DNA of 64,000 bases. Source: Saccharomycopsis phalli. Its lineage: Eukaryota > Ascomycota > Saccharomycetes > Ascoideales > Saccharomycopsidaceae. The stretch covers positions 930,001-994,000 of the forward strand of contig CP073215.1 in assembly GCA_020342235.1 (NCBI GenBank). Reading direction: 5' to 3'. Positions 51,617 to 60,370 of this stretch are shown piece by piece. The notes beneath the pieces are model-generated. The model ran no database searches, was not told where the DNA came from, and worked only from the letters and a program-made list of their open reading frames with translations. The translations under genes were made by a program, and so were the position numbers. Within the stretch, counting starts at the first letter, position 1; each line of letters opens with the position of its first letter.

Positions 51617-54139
51617 ATGACAGGGGTCTCGGGCAGAATAAACAAAAACAAGAGCCAGATTTCTAGTAGAAGCTTCAATGGCTGCTGGACGTGCCGCCAA
51701 CGGAAGATAAAATGCGATCTTGCCAAACCAGACTGTAACAGTTGCCAGAGACTTGGATTGCTCTGCAAAGGCTACGATGTAAGGCTCAATTGGTACCACA
51801 CCGAGACTCTTCTCTACGATAATGACAAAGAATCGTATTTCCTAGTAACCTTGAAGCCCCAAAAGGGCTCTGGGCTGTCCAAAAACCGGTCCCACATTGA
51901 ATTTGCGCAGTACCAGAACCCGTACCACAGCTACGAGGAAATGGACCAGGACCTATACTCCATAGATAAATTTGAAAAGGCCAAGATCGTACAGCAGCGA
52001 ATTCATGGGCCTTTTACTGTATTCGAGGTCACAGGGAGCTGGAGAAATGCTCCTGGTAAAAACTTGAATCTCTTGTCAAAGCAGAACCAGTATGTTGATT
52101 TTAGAGGCAAGTTGCCCGGGAAAGTGCAGTTCCAGTACAGTCCGCCGCCTATCAAACGCTGGTTGGACGTTTCGTTGTTGAAATATTACCAGATTTCTGG
52201 CGTGTTTGGCGGAGTACAAGGGTTGATCGATATTAACGTTCAGAATCCATACCAAGAGTTGGCCAAAGCCGACACGGAGCTTTGTGAGGAGCTTGTTGAG
52301 GAATTTAAAGTAACCTTTGTAGACTGCTTACCGCGGTTGTGTAATTTTAGTCCATGTAATCATAACATTTGGAAGTTTTTGTGGGAGCAGCAATTAAAGG
52401 ATATGTTGGATGAGTTCTCTGCCGCGGATTTGACCAGTAAGATGGGCTCGCCTGAAAGGCTTGTCAAAGCTGCGATTGTGTTGTCTATCTACTCGTTTTG
52501 TAGTCTTTATATGTTTGAGAACCATGGGAGGGACTTGATGGGGCTATCTATAGAGTTGAGGGACAAGGCGATTGCCAACTTTGAAGGTGCCGGTGACGAG
52601 AGTTTAAAGATGCCTAGGTTACTATATGTTGTGGTTAGTATCCGGCTCGATGCGGTTTCAGGAGCAGGAGATCAGTTGGATGGGTACTTCAAGACGGGCA
52701 AGGCGATAGTTGCCAGGGAGATTGACGGGAAAACAAACCAAGAGAGATACATGTCTGTATTGGACTGGGACATTCTGGACGACAAGTTGTGGGGCGTTTT
52801 ATTGAAGATATTCACGGTGTCTGAGATTTTCTACGAGTGCACTAGGATCCATGACGTTACGAATATTGATGTTGCGGGGATCCAGATGCTCGACAGGAGG
52901 TTACAAGAGAAGCATAATCTGAATGCGATTAAGATTGTGCCCAAGTTCCCGTTGGTTGTGCAGGATACGTTTACCAAGGATTATGCGACGAAGATTTCAA
53001 ACGAGGTGCAGATGTTTGACGCGAACGAGGACTCTGAGGAGGAGCTAGAGCCGCCTAGTTTTGAGATTAAGTTTAATGTGAAGGAGAAGCGGCCCGAGGA
53101 GCAGATGAAGCAAAGGCCGAGGCGGGAGTTTGACTTTGACGACATTTGTGACGAGAGCGAGCTTCTTGAGATATCGTTTGGGCTTCCGATGTCGTTAATG
53201 AAGTTGCTACAGGAGATTGTTGGGATTGCCAAGTTTCAGACGTATGTCTTTGAGAGTGGTGTGCAGTATAATATGGCGAGTCTCTGGGGGTATATTGAGA
53301 CGAAGCTCCGGGAGTGGGTGATTGAGTGGAGGTTATCCGAGGGAAAGGAAGGGGAGGAGGGGGAGGAGGGGGAGGGAGAGGAGAAAGAGGAGAAAGAGGA
53401 GGAAGAGGAGAAAGAGGAGAAAGAGGAGGAAGAAGAGGAAGAGGGAAATGAAGAGAGAACTGAGAAAGAGAGGTCTGGAGGTGAGCAGTCAGATGCTGAG
53501 AGAGGAGTATTGTGGATGTCTGAGAATAAGCCAGTGTCTAATAGGTCAGTGTCCAATAAACCAGTGTCTAAGAATAAACCAGTGTCTAATAAGCCAGTGT
53601 CTAAGAATAAACCAGTGTCTAAGAATAAACCAGTGTCTAAGAATAAACCAACGTCTAAACCAACGTCTAAACCAACGTCTAAACCAACTGCCAACGACGG
53701 AGAGCGACGCGTGTTCTATTCCATCAACCACGAGATCTTGTACCACCACATTCGAGCATTCTACCACTCATTGGTCATGTACTACTTCTGCATTGTCAAG
53801 GAGTTGCCCTGCGCGCTAGTCGCGACGCAGGCTGCGAAAATCACGGAGCACGTCAACTACCTCCAGTTTGTGCTTACGAGCGGACGAGGCTACGACACGT
53901 TGCGGCCGAATTTCTTTGCTGTGTTTGTCGCGGCGGTGGAGACACACGAGCCGCGGCTCCAGATGAAGTTGAAGGGGGTGGTGGAGTACTACCAGGGTCT
54001 GTGGATGGGAGGGTACATGGGCAACACGTGGCGAGCGAGCCAGGTTATCTATGAGACGTGGCGGATGCGGCTGGCGAATGACGACATTTTCTGGCCTGAG
54101 GTTGCGCGGGGCTTGGGTCTTGAGTGGGTGTTTGTATGA
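51617..54139 (+). CDS. ARG81: Zn(2)Cys(6) transcription factor, ARG81-like
   Basis: The 840-residue factor has its zinc cluster at the N-terminus: Cys23, 26, 33, 40, 43 and 50 (GCWTCRQRKIKCD then CNSC and LCKGYD). KGYDVRLNW after the cluster and IEFAQYQNPYHSYEEMDQDL downstream resemble the arginine regulator Arg81. The middle carries a fungal-specific regulatory domain (about 170-460). Two tandem insertions interrupt the distal part: a Glu/Lys tract (about 576-620) and a KPVSKN/KPTS tract (about 635-692). Both are encoded by short repeats in frame. The target pathway is inferred from family resemblance. Confidence 0.72.
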   Translation: MTGVSGRINKNKSQISSRSFNGCWTCRQRKIKCDLAKPDCNSCQRLGLLCKGYDVRLNWYHTETLLYDNDKESYFLVTLKPQKGSGLSKNRSHIEFAQYQNPYHSYEEMDQDLYSIDKFEKAKIVQQRIHGPFTVFEVTGSWRNAPGKNLNLLSKQNQYVDFRGKLPGKVQFQYSPPPIKRWLDVSLLKYYQISGVFGGVQGLIDINVQNPYQELAKADTELCEELVEEFKVTFVDCLPRLCNFSPCNHNIWKFLWEQQLKDMLDEFSAADLTSKMGSPERLVKAAIVLSIYSFCSLYMFENHGRDLMGLSIELRDKAIANFEGAGDESLKMPRLLYVVVSIRLDAVSGAGDQLDGYFKTGKAIVAREIDGKTNQERYMSVLDWDILDDKLWGVLLKIFTVSEIFYECTRIHDVTNIDVAGIQMLDRRLQEKHNLNAIKIVPKFPLVVQDTFTKDYATKISNEVQMFDANEDSEEELEPPSFEIKFNVKEKRPEEQMKQRPRREFDFDDICDESELLEISFGLPMSLMKLLQEIVGIAKFQTYVFESGVQYNMASLWGYIETKLREWVIEWRLSEGKEGEEGEEGEGEEKEEKEEEEEKEEKEEEEEEEGNEERTEKERSGGEQSDAERGVLWMSENKPVSNRSVSNKPVSKNKPVSNKPVSKNKPVSKNKPVSKNKPTSKPTSKPTSKPTANDGERRVFYSINHEILYHHIRAFYHSLVMYYFCIVKELPCALVATQAAKITEHVNYLQFVLTSGRGYDTLRPNFFAVFVAAVETHEPRLQMKLKGVVEYYQGLWMGGYMGNTWRASQVIYETWRMRLANDDIFWPEVARGLGLEWVFV
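53340..53455 (+). repeat. In-frame Glu/Lys-encoding purine tract in the zinc-cluster gene
   Basis: GAGGAAGAGGAGAAA-type units encode a run of Glu with regular Lys and some Gly. It inserts between the regulatory domain and the C-terminal domain. Confidence 0.85.
53521..53692 (+). repeat. In-frame KPVSKN/KPTS repeats in the zinc-cluster gene
   Basis: AATAAACCAGTGTCTAAG (18 bp, KPVSKN) and ACGTCTAAACCA (12 bp, PTSK) recur several times with 6-bp gaps, always in frame. Confidence 0.9.
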
Positions 54140-54377
54140 GATTGTATGAGATTGTATGAGTAGGGATTGAGTAGGGATTGAGTAGAGATTGTAGAGTGGA
54201 GATTGTAGAGTAGATTGTAGAGTAGATTGTAGAGTAGATTGTAGAGTAGTTGTAGAGTAGTTGTAGAGTAGTTGTAGAGTAGATTGTAGAGTAGTTGTAG
54301 AGTAGTTGTAGAGTAGTTGTAGAGTAGATTGTAGAGTAGTTGTAGAGTAGTTGTAGAGTAGATTGTAGAGTAGATTG
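54129..54377. repeat. Compound array of GTAGAGTAGTT / GTAGAGTAGATT units
   Basis: The intergenic region between the zinc-cluster and RhoGEF genes is almost entirely AGAGTAGTTGT, AGAGTAGATTGT and GGGATTGAGTA units of 11-12 bp. Variants cluster in blocks. About 80 unique bases remain before the RhoGEF ATG. No gene lies in these ~320 bases. Confidence 0.9.
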
Positions 54378-54458
54378 CATGCAGGTCACCCCTTCACGGG
54401 ACCTGAGAAACTGACCCTGCATCAATTTTTCTTGATCGACATTGTAGCTCAAAACACC

Positions 54459-57400
54459 ATGAGTTCACACGATGTTCTCTTAAACCAGCACGACTTTCTG
54501 ATTGTCCGCACAAAGTCCGGCTCCAGCAGGTCGCGCTCCAATTCCATCAAGCGCAACGCAAGACCCCAATTCACCCACACCCCGCTCCCCCAGCTGGACT
54601 CCATCAGAAGAACCCGCACGCTTCCTTCCAACAGAAGCGCGCCTGTCATACCGCAGCCCGCTCAGTTGGCACTCCAGCTGTCACCTCAGCCCGCACACTT
54701 GTCGCCCTACGTCACGTCGCACAACCCCCAGCCCGTGCGCTCACACACCGTCAGCCTCCGGCGCAACAAGAGCCTCCGGCAAAACGACGCGGCCCAGTCC
54801 GACGCCCTCCTGTTTGACGCTGCTCTGTTTGACGGGGCCCTGTTTGATGTCGCTCACCTTGCCGAACCGTTGGACCCAGGCGCCTTGGCCAGCGCAGCAG
54901 AACCGCAGCCGCCCGATCTCGCACAGGTTTTGGCGGCGATCGTCGAGGACCGGCGGCTCAACCAGGCGCATGTGCGCTGCAACCCCGAGCACCGGAACAA
55001 CGTGCGCGACGCCACGTCGTGGGTGGAGTACTGTGGCTTGGCGCCGGCGCAGTACCGGCGCATCCCCAACAAGGCATTGCAGAAGCAGGAGTTGATCTTC
55101 CAGTTGATCAAGTTCCAGCAGTTGAACTCGAAGTTGGCGTCCAAGGACATTTGGGAAACCACGGGGTACGACTTCTTGTACTCCCAGGAAGAGTCGATTG
55201 TGTTCCCCGAGACCAAGGCCGAGGTCTATGACGACTTCTTTGGCTACTTCAACACCCTCCAGCAGATTGAGGAAATGTGCTCGCGCCATCTTTACGAGCC
55301 CTTGATGGAGGAGCTCCGTGGAACTACCGGCAAGGTCAAGCTCTTCAACGTAAACACCCTCTGTGTCACCTTCAACAACTGGCTCTTCAAGATCATCGAC
55401 AGCTACCAGACGTACATCCGCCAGTTGATCGTCACCAAGTTCTGGCTCGAGATGGAGTCCTTCAAGGACTTGAAGAGCAACTTGTTCTTGGCCTGGTTGA
55501 ACCGCAACAACTTCGACTACAAGTCCCTCACTTCAAACTATCTCATCCTCAACTTGCGCGCATACGTAAACGTGTTTGAGAAGTTGCTCAAGCTCCACAG
55601 CAACAAGTCCTCCACAAACTATAGCAAAATCTCCTTGATCACATCCTGCATCGACACTTTTCTGGACCAGTGCTCCAGCCAGAACTCCATCGTCGAGTTC
55701 CGCAACTTCATCCTGCACTTCATCTGGGACTGCGAAATCACCGGCAACATCGCCTTCAAGTGGAAAAACTTGCGCATCGTCCACCACAACAAGATCAACA
55801 ACTCATCCAACCTCATTGACTACTTGATCCTCTTCAACAACTGCCTTGTCTTGTGCAAATTGGACATTTACTTGAAGCAGTTCATCATCAAGGAGTACCC
55901 GTTCCCAGTCGAGTTCCTCGAAATCCAGGCCACTTCACACGCTTCGGAGTTGCTCATCTGCCACCGTGGGAAAAACCTCAAGTTCCACCTCAAGTTCTTT
56001 GACGCAGCCCTCCAGCAGCACTGGATCTCCCTCATCCACGACACCAAGATGCAGTACCTCACCGAGAAGCTCCTCACCAGCCCTTATGAAATGTCCTGGA
56101 TCGCATCCAACGAACTGGGCCAGGGCATAGGCGCAAACCCAATCAAGTACCACGAGTACCCATTGATCCTCGACGCATTAAACGGAAACTCAAACTTGAA
56201 AAACTCAAACAGAATCTCGGGGCGTATCTTGTGTAGCTTGACCATGACGTACAGCAACCAGTTGTACCACTTGATTGGCACCAGCAGCGGCTTGTTCATT
56301 GACGACATCAACCGCACAGGCTTGAACTGGAAGAAACTCTCGGGAATCCGTAACGTCAAGCAAATCGAGTGGATCCCAAGCATCAACAAGTTGCTTGTGT
56401 TCACCGGCGACCAGTTGGTGCAGTTTGACTTTAACAACATCATCCAGTCGATTGTCAACGCAAATTACCACTTGGTCGGCCACGACATCCTGAACCAGAA
56501 GATCTACTTCTTCAGGATCGCACACATCAAGGGCCAGTTGTTTGTGTTCTTCCGCTACGTGCCGCTGACCATCAAGAAAAAGGGCTTGGAGATCAACAAC
56601 TTGCAGAGCAATAGCACCTCCTACTTCAAGATGTTGCTCCTCAATAACAGACTGGAGTTTGAAGTGTTTAGGGAATTCGAGCTTTCGAGCGTCAACTGCT
56701 ACGACATCACCTTGCTAAAGGACACCACAGAAATGCTCTACCTCTCCACCAGCCAAGGGTTCTACATGTTGCGCTTGGATATCCCGCCCATCTCGGACAT
56801 CAACCTCCACAAGCTTGTCGTCACGCCAAACTACGTGTACCAGTCCAACTTCAGCTTGGAGCAGCGCTTGTTCTTCCTGAAGATCCAGGACGTCGTTGCT
56901 TCCAGCCGCTCTGTCAAGATCTTGGAGCACGGCGCCGAACTTCTCTTGGCGTTTGAAAACCTCGCGCTCTTCATCAACAAGTACACCAACGTCATCAGCC
57001 GTTTTGACGTCATATACTTCAACATCAATGTCGAGAACATCGCGGTTCGCGGCAACCACTTGTTTGCCTTTTCTAGCAACTGTGTCGAGATCTTCAAGAT
57101 CCACCCAGCCTCCTGTGAGGATATTGGCGAGGTAAAGGCCGATGGAAAAATCAATTCCAACGTGTCGCAGGTACAGATTGTCATTGGTGAACATATTGCC
57201 TTGACTGACAGCAACAGCTCCGTCACTATGGTATTGGACCATCCGCTCGAGGAAGGATGTCAGCTTGTGATGCAGCTTGTCGAACGGAAGCACGACCAGG
57301 AAGAGGAGGACGATGAAGATGAAGACGACGAGGATAGAGAGTACTTGAGCGATGACGAGTCTCCCAAGACGTCGTTGATGAATACCAACGTCAAGTTGCC

Positions 57401-58466
57401 GGACCAGTGGATACACTTGTGGCACCTGAACAACGACATGGCAAACTTGACTGAGAATTTCATTGAAAGACAGGAGTTGATCTACCTGCTCTTGAAGAAC
57501 GAGGAGAATTTGATCAACAAGGCACGGAATTTCAACCGCGACTTTGGGTTCAGGTTTTTGTCGAGCGAGATTAGCGACTCGATGATCTACCCAAACTCCA
57601 AGGATTCCATCTACCGACACACATTTGGTTGCTTAAATCCGTTGGTGAAATACCACGAAAAGACCCTCTTGACCCCCATGCTCGAGATTTTAAATGTCAA
57701 GAGCAAGAACCTCCCGTTGTATGACATTCTCCAGCTTTACCTTAACTGGATCACCGACTGCAGCTTCATATACCTTGAGTACAACAGCCGTATTGTCAAG
57801 TCGTCTTGGTTCTTTGAGACTGAGTTCCTTCGCGAAAACTCACAGTTCTTGAAGCACTTTGACACTACTTACATCAAGGATACCCTTGCAATCTTTGCTA
57901 CAAACCTCGACAAGTTGGTGCACCACTTTCAGCTGCTAATCAGTAACATCAAACGCAATAGAGACATTGAGTCCAAAATCGAAATCCTGAAGATCGAGGA
58001 GATCACGTTCAAAGTCCGCTCGATACATGAGGCCATCAAGGCAAAGCACAACACCGAGAAGTTCACTGTCATCACCGATTTGCTAGAGTGGAACATCCCA
58101 GACGTAAACAACGACATGGTCAAGAAAAGCTTTTTGAATAGCAGCGTCAAGCAGTTGCTCGGATACAACGAGATCTACATCAAGGTCAACCAGGGTCAGA
58201 ACAAGATCTACAAGAAGAAACGCTTAATCATGTTATTCCCCAACTGGCTCTTGATTACAAAGTTCTACAAGGAGAAGAAACAGTTCCAAATCGTGGAAAA
58301 CCCACTTCTGTTGGAGTCTATCCGGTTCGAGTACTCCAACTCCGATCACAACTCCGTCAACGTTCATAATCTTGAAGGCAAAATATTGTACAAGTTGAGC
58401 TTTAGCAGTAGAAAGGAAAAGACAACGTGGTACGACATGTTTACCATGGGTGAACCTGTACATTAG
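54459..58466 (+). CDS. RhoGEF/PH/CNH protein with a probable second GEF-PH-like module
   Basis: The 1335-residue protein begins with a basic, Pro/Ser-rich region. A degenerate DH-like domain (about 205-420, LQKQELIFQLIKFQQ) and a PH-like domain (about 440-540) follow. A citron-homology domain (about 575-930) comes next, and then an acidic spacer (DDEDEDDEDRE, near 960). A second region (about 980-1220) opens IERQELIYLLLKNEENL, echoing the first DH-like domain. It is followed by a terminal PH-like segment (LIMLFPNWLLITKFY, about 1250-1335). Rom2/Tus1 RhoGEFs have only DH-PH-CNH. The first ATG in frame after a long open extension was chosen. No gene name is assigned; activity of either module is unproved. 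Confidence 0.6.
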   Translation: MSSHDVLLNQHDFLIVRTKSGSSRSRSNSIKRNARPQFTHTPLPQLDSIRRTRTLPSNRSAPVIPQPAQLALQLSPQPAHLSPYVTSHNPQPVRSHTVSLRRNKSLRQNDAAQSDALLFDAALFDGALFDVAHLAEPLDPGALASAAEPQPPDLAQVLAAIVEDRRLNQAHVRCNPEHRNNVRDATSWVEYCGLAPAQYRRIPNKALQKQELIFQLIKFQQLNSKLASKDIWETTGYDFLYSQEESIVFPETKAEVYDDFFGYFNTLQQIEEMCSRHLYEPLMEELRGTTGKVKLFNVNTLCVTFNNWLFKIIDSYQTYIRQLIVTKFWLEMESFKDLKSNLFLAWLNRNNFDYKSLTSNYLILNLRAYVNVFEKLLKLHSNKSSTNYSKISLITSCIDTFLDQCSSQNSIVEFRNFILHFIWDCEITGNIAFKWKNLRIVHHNKINNSSNLIDYLILFNNCLVLCKLDIYLKQFIIKEYPFPVEFLEIQATSHASELLICHRGKNLKFHLKFFDAALQQHWISLIHDTKMQYLTEKLLTSPYEMSWIASNELGQGIGANPIKYHEYPLILDALNGNSNLKNSNRISGRILCSLTMTYSNQLYHLIGTSSGLFIDDINRTGLNWKKLSGIRNVKQIEWIPSINKLLVFTGDQLVQFDFNNIIQSIVNANYHLVGHDILNQKIYFFRIAHIKGQLFVFFRYVPLTIKKKGLEINNLQSNSTSYFKMLLLNNRLEFEVFREFELSSVNCYDITLLKDTTEMLYLSTSQGFYMLRLDIPPISDINLHKLVVTPNYVYQSNFSLEQRLFFLKIQDVVASSRSVKILEHGAELLLAFENLALFINKYTNVISRFDVIYFNINVENIAVRGNHLFAFSSNCVEIFKIHPASCEDIGEVKADGKINSNVSQVQIVIGEHIALTDSNSSVTMVLDHPLEEGCQLVMQLVERKHDQEEEDDEDEDDEDREYLSDDESPKTSLMNTNVKLPDQWIHLWHLNNDMANLTENFIERQELIYLLLKNEENLINKARNFNRDFGFRFLSSEISDSMIYPNSKDSIYRHTFGCLNPLVKYHEKTLLTPMLEILNVKSKNLPLYDILQLYLNWITDCSFIYLEYNSRIVKSSWFFETEFLRENSQFLKHFDTTYIKDTLAIFATNLDKLVHHFQLLISNIKRNRDIESKIEILKIEEITFKVRSIHEAIKAKHNTEKFTVITDLLEWNIPDVNNDMVKKSFLNSSVKQLLGYNEIYIKVNQGQNKIYKKKRLIMLFPNWLLITKFYKEKKQFQIVENPLLLESIRFEYSNSDHNSVNVHNLEGKILYKLSFSSRKEKTTWYDMFTMGEPVH

Positions 58467-58516
58467 TATACTATAGTAGGGTGGTTAAATATATTTTATG
58501 GCTTTTGTAAGAGATC

Positions 58517-59749
58517 TCAGCTCAATTCTTTAGCAGCAGTCCATTTGCTGATTATTTCCAATCTGCTTAGCAACAATTTTTCAATATCCAGGTTGCTCGT
58601 CTTGTCCAATAGCCCAAGGCATTCCCGCTTTATACTCACCAATACCTGCCTTAACATATCCAACACAACCGTTGCAAACTGCGACTCGTCTATCATCCCA
58701 TTCATTAGTAACTCCACCTTCTTTTCCAGCTCTCCACTGAGCAATGCAAGGGCCACTACTGTTCTGTAATTGACCTCGTCTAAGCTGACAAAGTACTCGT
58801 TATAAAAGGAATTTTCAACAAGAAATTCCTTTTGCAGCTCGCTCAACAAGCATGTAATGCTTTTGCTGATATCTAAACTTTCCCACTGGTTTATATCGAG
58901 CACAAACCCGTACTCTTTAAGCAAGAACTCATTGGCATGGGGACCGTAGCTGAACCGTACTTGGCAAGGAACAGCAACGGGTACTTCCGGGCAGAAAACA
59001 TTGAATCCGCGGTGATTTATCTCGATTGAGCAGCTATCGTTGTTGGAGTTATCATTGTGGTTGATAAAATCCACCAATGGACATAGTGTAAAGTTATCTT
59101 CTGTGGTCTTGTCAAGACACTTTGGCAAGTCCATGTATAAGCATCTGGTGTTTATAGAGAGCCAGGCCCAGAGAAATTCCTTTTCACTGATTTGGCTCAC
59201 TAGACTTTTCGCGCTATTGTAGTCCTGTGTGAATTTTACATGCTGGTTGTCTATCTTAGCCTGGAGCGAAGCTGGCAACTGATTGTACCAGTCAAGACCG
59301 TATATTTTCCAGTGTAGAGGAACATTGCTATAACTCTGTGGTAACAGCTGGAGGAACGGCTGCCAAAAGCTATTTTGCCCTCTTTTGTTTTCAACCACCA
59401 AGTATAAGCTTACCAACTGGAACGAGGTGAGACTAAGTAATTGGTTTAGAGGCAAGTCCTTGTACAAATCCAGCCAGCGGTCGCCAATTCCCTGATGAAC
59501 AGCGACCTCCGAGTACTCTGGAGACGACAAGATGTCGTGTGTGGCTCCATCACTGTTGTACAGTCGAATGTGTTTTAGGACAGAGATGTAGTTCACTAGC
59601 AAGGACTTTGGTAGCCTGACGAGCAATTCCTTTGGAGAAATTTCTTTGATATACTCAATTCCATTTCCCTCCTTTGAATGTGTGACTTTGAGTTTATCAG
59701 ATATGTATCCATTGTCAATGTTGTTGTTGATCCATGTAATTAAGGTCAT
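58517..59749 (-). CDS. SET-domain protein-lysine methyltransferase
   Basis: The 410-residue protein belongs to the SETD3/SETD6-like class. An N-SET segment is followed by the two characteristic motifs CPLVDFINHNDNSN (about 223-236) and VRFSYGPHANEFLLKEYGF (about 264-282), which form the SAM and substrate pocket. A helical C-terminal substrate-binding domain completes it. The family in yeast includes ribosomal-protein and elongation-factor methyltransferases (Rkm1-4, Efm1) and the cytochrome c methyltransferase Ctm1. I cannot decide which from sequence alone. The gene is convergent with the RhoGEF gene, stops 50 bp apart. The ATG is the first in frame. Confidence 0.8.
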   Translation of the reverse strand: MTLITWINNNIDNGYISDKLKVTHSKEGNGIEYIKEISPKELLVRLPKSLLVNYISVLKHIRLYNSDGATHDILSSPEYSEVAVHQGIGDRWLDLYKDLPLNQLLSLTSFQLVSLYLVVENKRGQNSFWQPFLQLLPQSYSNVPLHWKIYGLDWYNQLPASLQAKIDNQHVKFTQDYNSAKSLVSQISEKEFLWAWLSINTRCLYMDLPKCLDKTTEDNFTLCPLVDFINHNDNSNNDSCSIEINHRGFNVFCPEVPVAVPCQVRFSYGPHANEFLLKEYGFVLDINQWESLDISKSITCLLSELQKEFLVENSFYNEYFVSLDEVNYRTVVALALLSGELEKKVELLMNGMIDESQFATVVLDMLRQVLVSIKRECLGLLDKTSNLDIEKLLLSRLEIISKWTAAKELS

Positions 59750-60370
59750 TGAAAATTATGCGCCATGCACTGCTGAAGAGGGTACATTACCCCAACATTG
59801 GGGAAAGGTTTATGTCAAAGTATGCTAAATAGCAATGGCCAGATGATGTGATAAATGGCAAACTGGTGGTGTTGTTATTCTTTGTCTTGGTGAGTTTTTA
59901 ATTTACATAGTGTGATTTCTGATAGGGCTGGAGTGACTTTGTAAGTATTGACTTCAGCTTTATAGCTTTAGCTTCGATAGCTCAGCTTCGATAACTCCAG
60001 CTTCGATAACTCCAGCTTCGATAACTCCAGCTTCGATAACTCCAGCTTCTTCAACTGTGTCTACTTTTCTGGCCTCTTAATTTCTGGCTCCAACTTCCAT
60101 AACTTGGCCATCATTACTGACTCATTCTACAGACTACCAGTCACATTTATCCAGCTTGAATAGTTTAGCAAATACATTTCAGCCATTCTACCCACTCGTA
60201 ACCTAACTACCATTACATTGTACTTCACTTCTATTCGTCTTTACATTACGCCTCAACCTTGTTCTCTGCCTCTCACCAACCTTGGTCCATTCAGTTTCCA
60301 GCCCAGTTCAAAAACCCATCTTCTTGCATTTCTACACCCGTAGCTCAATATATTATAATATATAAATGCA
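59750..60370. other. Intergenic region with a 15-bp array
   Basis: About 620 bases of pyrimidine-rich sequence hold the 15-bp array at 59986-60045 and CATTCTACCCACT-rich non-repetitive sequence. It serves as upstream DNA of the SET gene and downstream DNA of the FHA gene. No gene is supported. Confidence 0.7.
59986..60045. repeat. 15-bp minisatellite CTTCGATAACTCCAG, four copies
   Basis: Four exact units follow decayed relatives (TTCGATAGCTCAG). Confidence 0.95.
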
